Below, one piece after another: positions 54,182 through 61,493 of a stretch of 64,000 nt of DNA. A program made the position numbers and the translations under genes. The notes under the pieces were generated by a model. The model saw nothing but the letters and a program-made list of their open reading frames with translations. It made no database searches and was not told the DNA's origin. This DNA is from Arcanobacterium bovis (GTDB lineage Bacteria > Actinomycetota > Actinomycetes > Actinomycetales > Actinomycetaceae). Each line of letters starts with the position of its first letter. The first letter of the stretch is position 1. The stretch lies in contig NZ_SJDT01000001.1 in the NCBI RefSeq assembly GCF_004331995.1, forward strand, positions 396,221 through 460,220, in the 5' to 3' direction.

Positions 54182-54787
54182 ATGAGCGGTCTGTTTATTT
54201 CTTTCGAAGGAGGCGACGGCGCAGGGAAGTCCACCCAGGTCAGTCGTTTAGCCTCTTGGCTTGAAGCACGAGGTCGTGAGGTTATTTCTACACGCGAACC
54301 TGGAGGTACCGAGCTCGGCGCCAAGATTCGCGAGCTACTTTTGCATGGCGACCACGTGGCACCACGCGCTGAGGCATTGCTCTTTGCTGCGGATCGAGCA
54401 CATCATGTGGAATCGAAGATTCGCCCAGCTCTGGAGCGCGGCGCGGTGGTGATCACAGATCGTTACTTTGATTCCTCGGTTGCCTACCAAGGAGCAGCTC
54501 GCGCTCTCGATGCTCAACAAGTGCGCGATCTGTCTATTTGGGCTGTAGAAGGCCTGTTACCACAAGTCACGATTTTGCTTGATGTGCCAGCACAGCGAGG
54601 AGCGGCTCGAATCGAAGGCGAACTTGACCGAATGGAGCAAGCCGGCGCCGAATTCCATGAACGAGTGCGCGAAGAATTTTTACGGCTAGCTGAGCGCGAG
54701 CCACAACGCTTTGTGGTGATTGACGGAACGCAATCTATCGAGGCAATCGCCGAGCGTGTTCAGGCAGTAGTGGAGCCACTATTGTGA
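54182..54787 (+). CDS. tmk: Thymidylate kinase
   Basis: A 201-residue kinase that makes dTDP from dTMP. P-loop [11 protein letters not shown], the DRY motif in [14 protein letters not shown] and the lid arginines are present. It is 5 bp after topA and overlaps holB by 4 bp, forming a replication operon. Confidence 0.96.
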   Translation: MSGLFISFEGGDGAGKSTQVSRLASWLEARGREVISTREPGGTELGAKIRELLLHGDHVAPRAEALLFAADRAHHVESKIRPALERGAVVITDRYFDSSVAYQGAARALDAQQVRDLSIWAVEGLLPQVTILLDVPAQRGAARIEGELDRMEQAGAEFHERVREEFLRLAEREPQRFVVIDGTQSIEAIAERVQAVVEPLL

Positions 54788-56019
54788 GCGTATTTGACGA
54801 GCTTGTAGGCCAGGAAGATGCCATTGCGGAGATAAAGCGGGCGGCTAGCGCTGCGCGTTTGGTGGTTGCGCAAAGCGACGACGACGCACACACAAGTAGC
54901 GATATGAACCTCGTTAATGCTTCGGCAATGAGTCATGCCTGGCTTTTTACTGGCCCGCCAGGATCAGGGCGTTCTTGGGCAGCACGAACATTTGCAGCAG
55001 CTCTGCTATGCAGCGGAGAGGAGCTCGGATGCGGCGTGTGCGCAGGCTGTCGCGCTGTTCTTGCCAACAATCACCCCGACGTCGAAATTGTGAGCACCGA
55101 TGTGGTGACGATCAGTGCCGACGAAGTACGCAGCTACGTAACGAACTCCTACCTGGCGCCGTCGTCGGGAAAATGGCGCGTTTTTATCATTGAAGACGCC
55201 GATAGGATGCTGTCGCGCACCACAAACGTACTGCTCAAGGCTATCGAAGAGCCAGCACCTCGCACCGTATGGATGCTGTGTACTGCAGCGATTGCGGATG
55301 TTCTTCCTACTATTCGTTCTCGGTGCCGCAACGTCAATTTGGTGACGCCGGATGCGCACGACGTCGCACAGTTGCTTGTGAACCGCGACGGGGTTGAGCC
55401 GGAAGCTGCCTTGGTAGCCGCGAGAGCAGCACAATCACATATCGGAGTGGCGCGAGCATTAGCAACAGACCCCGAAGCGGGCATGTTGCGCAAGAATACG
55501 CTTGAGGCTTTGCTGTCCGTGCGAGGCGTCGGCGATGCGGTGGTGGCAGCGCAGCGACTTTTAGATGAAGAAGCTATGCATGGTCGAGATTCTTCCGCTG
55601 GCGGGAAGAAGAAGTCTACAAAGAATTCTGCTGATGATGCGGACGCCGCAGAGCAGGAAAAACTCATGGACGCGCTGGGCCTTGACTCCAAAGGGAGAAT
55701 ACCGGCGTCGGTACGAAGTCAATTGACCACCGACAAGGACAACGCGAAGCGTCGGAAAACACGACGACAGCGAGATATGCTCGATCGAGAACTGATTTAT
55801 ATGCAGTCGTTTTTCCGCGATGTACTCGTAATTCAGCTCGAATCCGGCACTGATTTGGTGAACTCAGACTACGAAGAAAGCATTCGACGTCGGGCGGCAG
55901 ACACCAACGCTGAACAAACTATTGCGAAGATAGATGCACTGAATCTCGCGCGGGAACGGCTTAACAGTAACGTCGCTCCTTTGCTCGCTATGGAAGCCGC
56001 CCTCATATCTGTACGCTGA
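54784..56019 (+). CDS. holB: DNA polymerase III delta' subunit
   Basis: A 411-residue clamp-loader subunit. The N-terminal AAA+ region has [16 protein letters not shown] and the zinc site is built from Cys residues in [15 protein letters not shown]. The sensor region is [20 protein letters not shown] and SRC is seen in TIRSRCRNV. The C-terminal part with a Lys-rich insert (residues about 277-325) is actinobacterial in style. GTG start overlaps the tmk stop. Confidence 0.92.
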   Translation: MSVFDELVGQEDAIAEIKRAASAARLVVAQSDDDAHTSSDMNLVNASAMSHAWLFTGPPGSGRSWAARTFAAALLCSGEELGCGVCAGCRAVLANNHPDVEIVSTDVVTISADEVRSYVTNSYLAPSSGKWRVFIIEDADRMLSRTTNVLLKAIEEPAPRTVWMLCTAAIADVLPTIRSRCRNVNLVTPDAHDVAQLLVNRDGVEPEAALVAARAAQSHIGVARALATDPEAGMLRKNTLEALLSVRGVGDAVVAAQRLLDEEAMHGRDSSAGGKKKSTKNSADDADAAEQEKLMDALGLDSKGRIPASVRSQLTTDKDNAKRRKTRRQRDMLDRELIYMQSFFRDVLVIQLESGTDLVNSDYEESIRRRAADTNAEQTIAKIDALNLARERLNSNVAPLLAMEAALISVR

Positions 56020-56048
56020 CCAGTGCAAATATTCGCTACCGGCAAAAC

Positions 56049-56085
56049 TTATCCACACCGCGAGATAACGCGAAACTTTTCCACA
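56049..56085 (+). other. Pair of DnaA-box-like 9-mers after holB
   Basis: A perfect TTATCCACA (56049-56057) is followed by TTTTCCACA (56077-56085), matching TTWTNCACA, in the intergenic region before the lipoprotein hydrolase gene. Confidence 0.5.
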
Positions 56086-56124
56086 ATTTTGATTTCTTTG
56101 ATGCGCGCGTAGACGTTTATGACA

Positions 56125-56130
56125 TACCGT
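56125..56130 (+). promoter_or_regulatory. Predicted -10 hexamer of a leaderless hydrolase promoter
   Basis: TACCGT is followed by AGTTAT and then GTG at 56137. It supports GTG rather than the ATG 18 bp upstream as the start. Confidence 0.45.
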
Positions 56131-56136
56131 AGTTAT

Positions 56137-57684
56137 GTGAATAAGAAACGTTTAGCTGCTGTAATTTTTGCGCTCGGACTTGGTCTTTCGGCTTGTAGTT
56201 CAGGTGACTCTCAGAGTGCCAAGGACTCGAAGAAAGGCTCGCCCGATGCCGTCGCCCCAATCGAAGCAAAGATGCCTGAGATTCCTGCTGGTCTGGAAGA
56301 ATTCTACAATCAGAAGGTTTCGTGGAATAACTGTGGAACCGGACTCGAATGTACCACGTTTAAGGTTCCCTTAAATTATGCGGATCCTAAGGCAAAGACC
56401 ATTACTATCGCTGCCAAGAAACATAAGGCAGAGGGCAAAGCTATTGGATCGCTGTTCGTTAATCCAGGTGGACCTGGTGGCGACGGTCAAGAAATGGCCG
56501 AATCGGCGAGCCAGTTCTTCTCCGATGAAATTTTGAAGAATTTTGATGTGATTGGCTTTGATCCGCGCGGTGTGGGTCAATCAACTCCTGTGGACTGTCT
56601 CGACGACGCACAGCTCGCCAAACAGCTAGAAACGTCATACGGCAAAACTCCGGAAGATCGAGCCAAGGCGAAGCAAGCTGCCAGTGCTCTTGCTGCTTCT
56701 TGTGGCCAGAAGTCTGGCGATTTGTTGAAATTTGTGGGTACTGAGAGCGCGGCGCGTGATATAGACGTTATGCGGCACGTCCTTGGTGATCCGCGTCTTT
56801 ACTACGTTGGATATTCGTATGGCACTTCGCTTGGCGGAATGTATGCGGACTTGTTCCCGCAGAACGTAGGTCGGTTGGTGCTAGATGGTGCCGTATCGAG
56901 TAATGCCACAAACTTCGACCAAACCGCGGCTCAAGTTAAAGGCTTTGACGATGCTCTCACTGCATACCTCAAGAATTGCATTGCAGGAGAGAATTGTCCG
57001 TTCAAGGGATCCGTTGAGGAAGCTCGCAAGCAAATTGCTGGTTTGCTGAATGATTCGTTAGCGAAGCCAATTCCGACGTCGAATCAGGAACGTCCGCTTA
57101 CTCAAGCAGGATTTATGCTTGGTCTGATAACACCGCTTTACGATGATTCCTCCTGGCCAATGCTGTCGCGCGCATTTGACCAGCTCATCTCAAAGAACGA
57201 CGGATCGCTGTTCCAACTTTTCTTCGACGCATACAGCGGACGCAAGGGAGATAATTTCACCAATAACTCGGTAGAAGCAAACTGGGCAATCAATTGTGCT
57301 GATCAGCCAGCAATGGGTGACGAAGCACAATGGTTGCAGCAAGCCGACAAGCTAGCACAGATTGCGCCTGTATTCGGACCGAGCTATGGATATGACGAAA
57401 ATATATGTGCTTCCTGGCCTTTCCAACCAAAGGAAAAGCACAAGGCCTATAAGGCTGAGGGCTCGGCGCCTATCGTAGTAGTTGGCACCAAGGGTGATCC
57501 CGCCACGCCTTATCAATGGTCGGTTGATTTCGCAAAAGCACTCGATAACAGTGTTCTTGTCACTTATGAAGGTGAAGGACATACTGCTTATGGCCGCTCA
57601 ACCACCTGTGTGAGCGACCCGATTGACAAGTACCTACTCAATGGCACTACGCCAAAGGATGGGCTCTCCTGCCCTGCTAAATAA
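56137..57684 (+). CDS. TAP-family alpha/beta hydrolase lipoprotein (tripeptidyl aminopeptidase-like)
   Basis: A 515-residue secreted lipoprotein. The signal peptide MNKKRLAAVIFALGLGLSAC-style ends at the lipobox Cys (residue 20). The hydrolase core has NPGGPGGDG (oxyanion region), IGFDPRGVGQS and the nucleophile elbow GYSYGTS (Ser about 227). The C-terminal TAP-like domain provides VVGTKGDPATPY (Asp) and GEGHTAYG (His). Related proteins remove N-terminal tripeptides. The ATG at 56119 is possible but has no RBS and would sit before the predicted promoter. Confidence 0.88.
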   Translation: MNKKRLAAVIFALGLGLSACSSGDSQSAKDSKKGSPDAVAPIEAKMPEIPAGLEEFYNQKVSWNNCGTGLECTTFKVPLNYADPKAKTITIAAKKHKAEGKAIGSLFVNPGGPGGDGQEMAESASQFFSDEILKNFDVIGFDPRGVGQSTPVDCLDDAQLAKQLETSYGKTPEDRAKAKQAASALAASCGQKSGDLLKFVGTESAARDIDVMRHVLGDPRLYYVGYSYGTSLGGMYADLFPQNVGRLVLDGAVSSNATNFDQTAAQVKGFDDALTAYLKNCIAGENCPFKGSVEEARKQIAGLLNDSLAKPIPTSNQERPLTQAGFMLGLITPLYDDSSWPMLSRAFDQLISKNDGSLFQLFFDAYSGRKGDNFTNNSVEANWAINCADQPAMGDEAQWLQQADKLAQIAPVFGPSYGYDENICASWPFQPKEKHKAYKAEGSAPIVVVGTKGDPATPYQWSVDFAKALDNSVLVTYEGEGHTAYGRSTTCVSDPIDKYLLNGTTPKDGLSCPAK

Positions 57685-57712
57685 AATCACCTAGTGTGGC
57701 ATGGCTTAGTTG

Positions 57713-57755
57713 GTTGGGGGGGCGCTTCACGTTTACCTGTGAAGCGCCCCCCAAC
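57713..57755 (+). terminator. Intrinsic terminator after the TAP-family hydrolase
   Basis: GGGGGGCGCTTCAC pairs with GTGAAGCGCCCCCC around GTTTACCT. A-rich sequence follows; the stem itself is very strong. Confidence 0.75.
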
Positions 57756-57789
57756 AACAACCAACAACCAATACAAACCACACTGCGGA

Positions 57790-57819
57790 ATCGAGGAGTT
57801 CTTGCAGCAACTCCTCGAT
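57790..57819. repeat. Short hairpin in the spacer before tRNA-Thr
   Basis: ATCGAGGAGTT pairs with AACTCCTCGAT around 8 nt. No T tract follows; function unclear. Confidence 0.45.
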
Positions 57820-57930
57820 CCGTGTCACATAAACAGCTTTTCAATAAACGTTATTGCAGATGTCCGCTCATTTGGCGGAGAATCTATAGGCACCTCAAAT
57901 GTGATATCTCTATCCAAGGCGCTGGTGCAT

Positions 57931-57960
57931 TTGAAATTTGCCACGGAAATTAGGTAAATT
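57931..57960 (+). promoter_or_regulatory. Predicted tRNA-Thr promoter
   Basis: TTGAAA and TAAATT are 18 nt apart, with the tRNA 20 nt downstream. Confidence 0.5.
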
Positions 57961-57980
57961 GAGGACGCTGCATTTAGCAC

Positions 57981-58053
57981 GCCACCTTAGCTCAGTCGGC
58001 AGAGCGATTCACTCGTAATGAATAGGTCGTGGGTTCGATTCCCACAGGTGGCT
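57981..58053 (+). tRNA. tRNA-Thr (anticodon CGT)
   Basis: Acceptor arms GCCACCT and AGGTGGC pair, the anticodon loop CTCGTAA in a TTCA/TGAA stem gives CGT, and the T arm is GTGGGTTCGATTCCCAC. CCA is not encoded. It appears to be the attachment site of the mobile element to its right. Confidence 0.95.
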
Positions 58054-58350
58054 CTCATTCGAAGCCCTCGAAGCAACAAGCTCGGGGGCTTTCGCCTTCT
58101 CCAGCTCGACTGTTTCATCGGGTAATAAAGCTTCAATAGGAAGATCAAGAAACGCAGCTGTCTTCACTAAATCAGTTGCAGACCAAGAAACTCTTCCGGT
58201 TACTTTCCCTGAAATTGAAGCCTTGGTAAGTCCTAGTGCGCCTGCAAGGCTAACTTGGGTATGCCCGCGACGTCGCAGCCACAAGCCAACACGTTCACCA
58301 ATAATTTCGTCAACGGTCATCGCTCGTAAAAAGGAATCTGTGATTGTCAT
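58009..58350 (-). CDS. Cro/CI-type HTH repressor, 3' end antisense to tRNA-Thr
   Basis: A 113-residue protein with an XRE/Cro-CI helix-turn-helix (about residues 19-70: RGHTQVSLAGALGLTKASIS). The last codons read antisense through tRNA-Thr (ending NPRPIHYE at the anticodon region), so this tail comes from the attachment site. It probably represses the divergent excisionase promoter. Start uncertain: ATG 58350 or 58320, neither with a strong RBS. Confidence 0.65.
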   Translation of the reverse strand: MTITDSFLRAMTVDEIIGERVGLWLRRRGHTQVSLAGALGLTKASISGKVTGRVSWSATDLVKTAAFLDLPIEALLPDETVELEKAKAPELVASRASNESHLWESNPRPIHYE

Positions 58351-58367
58351 ATATCAAGTTAATCAGA

Positions 58368-58401
58368 AAGTTTAATTTAAGTCAACAATAACAGCTTGAC
58401 A
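58368..58401. promoter_or_regulatory. Divergent promoter region of repressor and excisionase-like genes
   Basis: TTGACA (58396-58401) faces the plus strand, and TTGACT on the minus strand overlaps TTTAA half-sites near 58371-58380. The arrangement suits a phage-like switch. Confidence 0.4.
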
Positions 58402-58435
58402 AGCTACGTTAAATGGAGTCTACTTATAACGGTAG

Positions 58436-58452
58436 GTTTAAGGACATTAAAC
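58436..58452. promoter_or_regulatory. Repressor operator candidate
   Basis: GTTTAA and TTAAAC are perfect arms around GGACA, 20 bp before the excisionase-like gene. TTTAA half-sites recur at 58371-58380. Confidence 0.45.
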
Positions 58453-58471
58453 ACAAACAGGTAGATGAAAT

Positions 58472-58708
58472 ATGTCAGATTTACTTTCGGCTGCGGAAGC
58501 GGCTTCTTTACTTCCGGACACTTCAGTGCAGTCACTTCAGCGTTGGGCACGGAATGGGAACATTCCTTCGGTAGTTCTTCCAAGTGGGCGTAGGTTTTTC
58601 CGACGTGAAGATATCGAGAAAATTCTTACCCCAGTAGTCACATCTGCTTCTTCTGCTGATGAAGCGTTTGAAGATGTTCCTTTGTTTCGAGAGAGAAACT
58701 CGTGGTGA
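58472..58708 (+). CDS. Excisionase-like HTH protein
   Basis: A 78-residue protein with a MerR/excisionase-type DNA-binding fold: LLSAAEAASLLPDTSVQSLQRWARNG, PSVVLPSGRRFFRREDIEKIL. Such proteins direct excision or regulate early genes of integrative elements. It lies between the repressor and the hairpin-rich region. RBS is weak. Confidence 0.72.
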   Translation: MSDLLSAAEAASLLPDTSVQSLQRWARNGNIPSVVLPSGRRFFRREDIEKILTPVVTSASSADEAFEDVPLFRERNSW

Positions 58709-58952
58709 GTTCCAAGGTTTTCCATTTTATTCTTCCTCCACGAGTAGTGATTGTTTGGGGGTCGCACGGACATGATCATGTCCGTGGGGTACAGGAATGT
58801 TCGAGCGTTCCTGTACCCAAAATCATTCCCACCACGAGCCTCCTGCCAAAAACGGATGCCGATTATTCCGTGACGCAACAAGGTAATGGTGGGTTTGTTG
58901 GTGTCCCGTCCGTCACCAACATAAGCCAGCGTGAGGGCAATAGCCCTCACGC
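58698..58952 (+). repeat. Cluster of perfect inverted repeats upstream of the replication-like gene
   Basis: Five or more hairpins lie in 255 bp: ACTCGTGG/CCACGAGT (58698-58745), CTCGTGGTG/CACCACGAG (58699-58838), a 22-bp perfect palindrome centred on CATGATCATG (58765-58786), GGGTACAGGAA/TTCCTGTACCC (58787-58818), GTTGGTG/CACCAAC (58897-58920) and GCGTGAGGGC/GCCCTCACGC (58929-58952). This could be an origin, a transfer origin or a leader RNA. Confidence 0.75.
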
Positions 58953-58984
58953 CTGGTTATCTTTACAGAAACAGGTGGAATGTC

Positions 58985-60283
58985 ATGTCTAGTGGCCAAA
59001 AGTATTTCACAGTCAAAGCGGGCGGAACATACTTATCAAATCATGTGATTAAGAATGAGGACGTCACCGTTGACGCCCTCGGTCTGCTGGTGATCATGCT
59101 TGCGATGCACCCAGCGGCACCGAAAACGCGAGATACATTGATTGGTAGAGGTATGGGACGGCGCCGCGTAGCCGATGCCCTAGCTTGTCTTGAGCGTGCA
59201 GGTTTCCGCCACCGCTTCCGCTACCAGGATACGGAACGGCGTTGGCGTTCTATTACGGTGTTATTTGACGCTCCTGTTGATGCTTCAACTGGCTTTAATC
59301 ATGCTCGCAGTCTAGTCAAGGAAGACGAGATCGTTTGCTGGGCAAATCTCACCGCACAAAACGACGATGGATGCGACATTCAACAAGACTCCCGTGCTGG
59401 AGACGAGGCTGGTGGCGTTGGGCGTGTGCGCGCTGGAAACACCAGTCCCGCATCCAGCACGGGTCACCCTGTGGAAAACTCTAATACTGTCGATGTTTCC
59501 CCAGTTCATACCGAAGTACCGCTTCCGGTACCTCGGGAAGAAACAACCGAATCTGAACCTGTGGATAACTTTATTTCCGACGAAAAAACATGCCTAGATG
59601 TTCGTGCAGGTCACGGGAGTGAAAATAGTGTTTTCCCAGTTGATACCGAGGTACCGGTTACCGACCGTCGGCAAGCGGTACGCTCTATATCTAACGATAT
59701 AGTCAATAAACCTAAAGGTTTACCTTCCAACCATCCAAGCACTGCTACAGGATCGTTACGGTCAGTGGATGGCGGGAATGGATCTGATGTTGATTGGGAT
59801 CTTATTCGGGAATGGATTCCGTCATCGTTGATTTCTTTCCTGCCCGCTGGCGCGGGACGGAAAATCATGACGATTATCCATCACGCTCAAACCGATGGCT
59901 GGTCGGCATCCTACGTGAAAAGAATACTTGGCTCACAACCGTGGCCACCCGAGGCGAGGAATGCTCCAGGGCTTGTGATTTACCGGCTCAATGACGTTTT
60001 AGCTGGCACACGCCCGTTGAGTCGCGAAGAACAGCTGAGCGCGAAGCAGCAGATGTTAGCGGATGCCGAAAAGGATCTGCAAGCCATCATTGACGGCACC
60101 AGTGAGCTGACGGCACGTGAGCAATGGATCCGCGTCAATAGCCTGGCAGACAAACCAGACGTTATACGCGTTTTGAATGATCTGTTGTATGAAGCTACCT
60201 GGGCGGTTGAGCGGCTGCGCGACGATGAGAGCGGACTTTTCGAAGAAAAGCGACAGTCAGCAAAAATGGCGGGAAGTGGGTGA
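58985..60283 (+). CDS. Replication-initiator-like protein of the mobile element
   Basis: A 432-residue protein. Residues about 25-95 look like a winged helix (VDALGLLVIMLAMHPAAPKT, MGRRRVADALACLERAGFRH). The centre (about 130-270) is hydrophilic and low complexity, with two copies of a VxPVxTEVP segment. The C-terminal part (about 275-420) is helical, with Arg-rich and Glu-rich segments. This plan is typical of phage or plasmid-like replication proteins, but no catalytic motif (no relaxase or rolling-circle Tyr motif) is visible. ATG 58985 is preferred over GTG 58931 because AGGTGG lies upstream and the GTG falls inside a hairpin. Function is inference. Confidence 0.6.
   Translation: MSSGQKYFTVKAGGTYLSNHVIKNEDVTVDALGLLVIMLAMHPAAPKTRDTLIGRGMGRRRVADALACLERAGFRHRFRYQDTERRWRSITVLFDAPVDASTGFNHARSLVKEDEIVCWANLTAQNDDGCDIQQDSRAGDEAGGVGRVRAGNTSPASSTGHPVENSNTVDVSPVHTEVPLPVPREETTESEPVDNFISDEKTCLDVRAGHGSENSVFPVDTEVPVTDRRQAVRSISNDIVNKPKGLPSNHPSTATGSLRSVDGGNGSDVDWDLIREWIPSSLISFLPAGAGRKIMTIIHHAQTDGWSASYVKRILGSQPWPPEARNAPGLVIYRLNDVLAGTRPLSREEQLSAKQQMLADAEKDLQAIIDGTSELTAREQWIRVNSLADKPDVIRVLNDLLYEATWAVERLRDDESGLFEEKRQSAKMAGSG
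59470..59478 (-). other. DnaA-box-like 9-mer inside the replication-like gene (1)
   Basis: TGTGGAAAA is the complement of TTTTCCACA, matching TTWTNCACA. Confidence 0.4.
59496..59656 (+). repeat. 26-bp direct repeat pair, origin-iteron candidate
   Basis: Two copies (59496-59521 and 59631-59656) match at 23 of 26 positions and share the core ATACCGARGTACCG. The first is followed by an inverted CGGTACC, the second by GGTTACCG. They encode VSPVHTEVP and VFPVDTEVP in the same frame, 45 codons apart. Confidence 0.6.
59560..59568 (-). other. DnaA-box-like 9-mer inside the replication-like gene (2)
   Basis: TGTGGATAA is the exact complement of TTATCCACA. It lies between the two 26-bp repeats. Confidence 0.5.
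59707..59722. repeat. AT-rich palindrome downstream of the repeats
   Basis: TAAACCT-AA-AGGTTTA is a perfect palindrome within an AT-rich patch that also contains TATATC/GATATA arms. Confidence 0.5.
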
Positions 60284-60307
60284 AATACTAGAACAAACAT
60301 GAAACGT

Positions 60308-60375
60308 GATGGAGGTTAGTCCACCACTACTTTCAACCCTCCATGATGGAAGAACTTCACAAAGGTGGACTAACC
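60308..60375 (+). repeat. Nested/alternative hairpins in a leader region
   Basis: GGTTAGTCCACC (60314-60325) pairs perfectly with GGTGGACTAACC (60364-60375). A competing stem ATGGAGG/CCTCCAT (60309-60344) shares bases with it. They precede the anchored coiled-coil gene. Confidence 0.6.
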
Positions 60376-60405
60376 ACCAACAAAACAACGAAACGGACGG
60401 AAAAC

Positions 60406-61404
60406 ATGAAAACACTTAAAGAAAAAATCACAGACCTTTCCACGAAAACCAAGATCATTATTATCGCTGGCATCGGCATCACGCTAACTCTATCCGGGAT
60501 ACTCATCAATTGGCAGACGAACCGTGCTGAATACGATAAAGCGTTTGATGCTTATTCAGCTGCTCATAAAGATAATAAGAGTCTGATGGAAGCAGCGACC
60601 AGACAGCAAGAGGAATGTAAAGCTAATGCGCTTCCTGGTAAAGATGACTGCCAGAGTTTATCTTTGGTGATGGAAAAAGTGAAGAAGCTTTCAGTAGTTG
60701 ATGATGGGGCATCGCTTGATGATGTGAAATCTTCAACCACAGCTTTGACCGTGTTGAATACTGAGTTGAAAGAGACCACTAGCGCAGCACATGAAAATGT
60801 TGTCTCCTCGTCTAATTTGTGGCGTAGCGATAATCTGAAGCCCGAACTACAGTGGTCACATGAAGCTGTTACACGTTCCCGTAACCTGATCAGCGAGTCT
60901 GATGGGAAAGTTAGCGATCCGGGGCTTCGCAATAATCTTGCCGCGAAGACGGACGCGCTAGAGAAAATTGTCAAAGAAGTTGAGGCAAAAATAGATCAGC
61001 TGCTCGTTGTTGAAGCAAAAGATCAATACGCAGCGTTGTATCAGGCACGTGCCGAGTTGATCGCTGCTGAAGAAGCACTTAAAAATGCTCTCCAGCAGAC
61101 AATAAATCAACAACAAGCTGCTCAACAGCAAGCTTCACAACCTGCAGCATCTAAATCTTCTGCACCGAGCAAGTCGTCTACTCCTGCCCGCAAAGCGGGT
61201 AGCACGAAAACTGGTGGAACAACGTCCACCGGTTCGGGAAAGTCTTCTGGCGGAACCACGGCTCCTTCAACACCACCAGCAACCGGTGGTGGAACATCGA
61301 CCAGTGGCTCGAGTGGTGGCCAGAACGGCTGGGTAGAAACCGGGAGCGAAGACTTGTGTTCACGGACTGATTCGAACGGAAATTCTTGGAACGTTCCGTG
61401 TTGA
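60406..61404 (+). CDS. Membrane-anchored coiled-coil protein with Ser/Thr/Gly-rich stalk
   Basis: A 332-residue protein. One N-terminal transmembrane helix (about residues 18-38, IIIIAGIGITLTLSGILI), a long charged helical region likely forming a coiled coil (40-235), then a low-complexity Gln/Ala/Ser/Thr/Gly-rich stalk and a short C-terminal cap ending NSWNVPC with two cysteines. The ATG at 60406 is chosen because it gives a compact signal/anchor; an upstream ATG at 60343 falls inside the hairpin. Similar proteins occur in actinobacterial integrative elements, and function is unknown. Confidence 0.72.
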   Translation: MKTLKEKITDLSTKTKIIIIAGIGITLTLSGILINWQTNRAEYDKAFDAYSAAHKDNKSLMEAATRQQEECKANALPGKDDCQSLSLVMEKVKKLSVVDDGASLDDVKSSTTALTVLNTELKETTSAAHENVVSSSNLWRSDNLKPELQWSHEAVTRSRNLISESDGKVSDPGLRNNLAAKTDALEKIVKEVEAKIDQLLVVEAKDQYAALYQARAELIAAEEALKNALQQTINQQQAAQQQASQPAASKSSAPSKSSTPARKAGSTKTGGTTSTGSGKSSGGTTAPSTPPATGGGTSTSGSSGGQNGWVETGSEDLCSRTDSNGNSWNVPC

Positions 61405-61493
61405 TTTTCCGCTTGTGAGAGCGGATGACGCTATCTGAGTTGAGAGTTAGTTGGCGTCAGTATTTCTCAAAAACAATCGATTGGAGAACAAAA

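Noticed and set aside
57694..57957. Open reading frames of 85-87 codons after the TAP-family hydrolase
   Set aside because: They run through the strong terminator and a second hairpin, show no RBS and look like no known protein.
58702..58992. 96-codon frame over the palindrome cluster
   Set aside because: Its sequence is dictated by the inverted repeats and overlaps both neighbouring genes; no RBS or domain. Kept only as a remote possibility.
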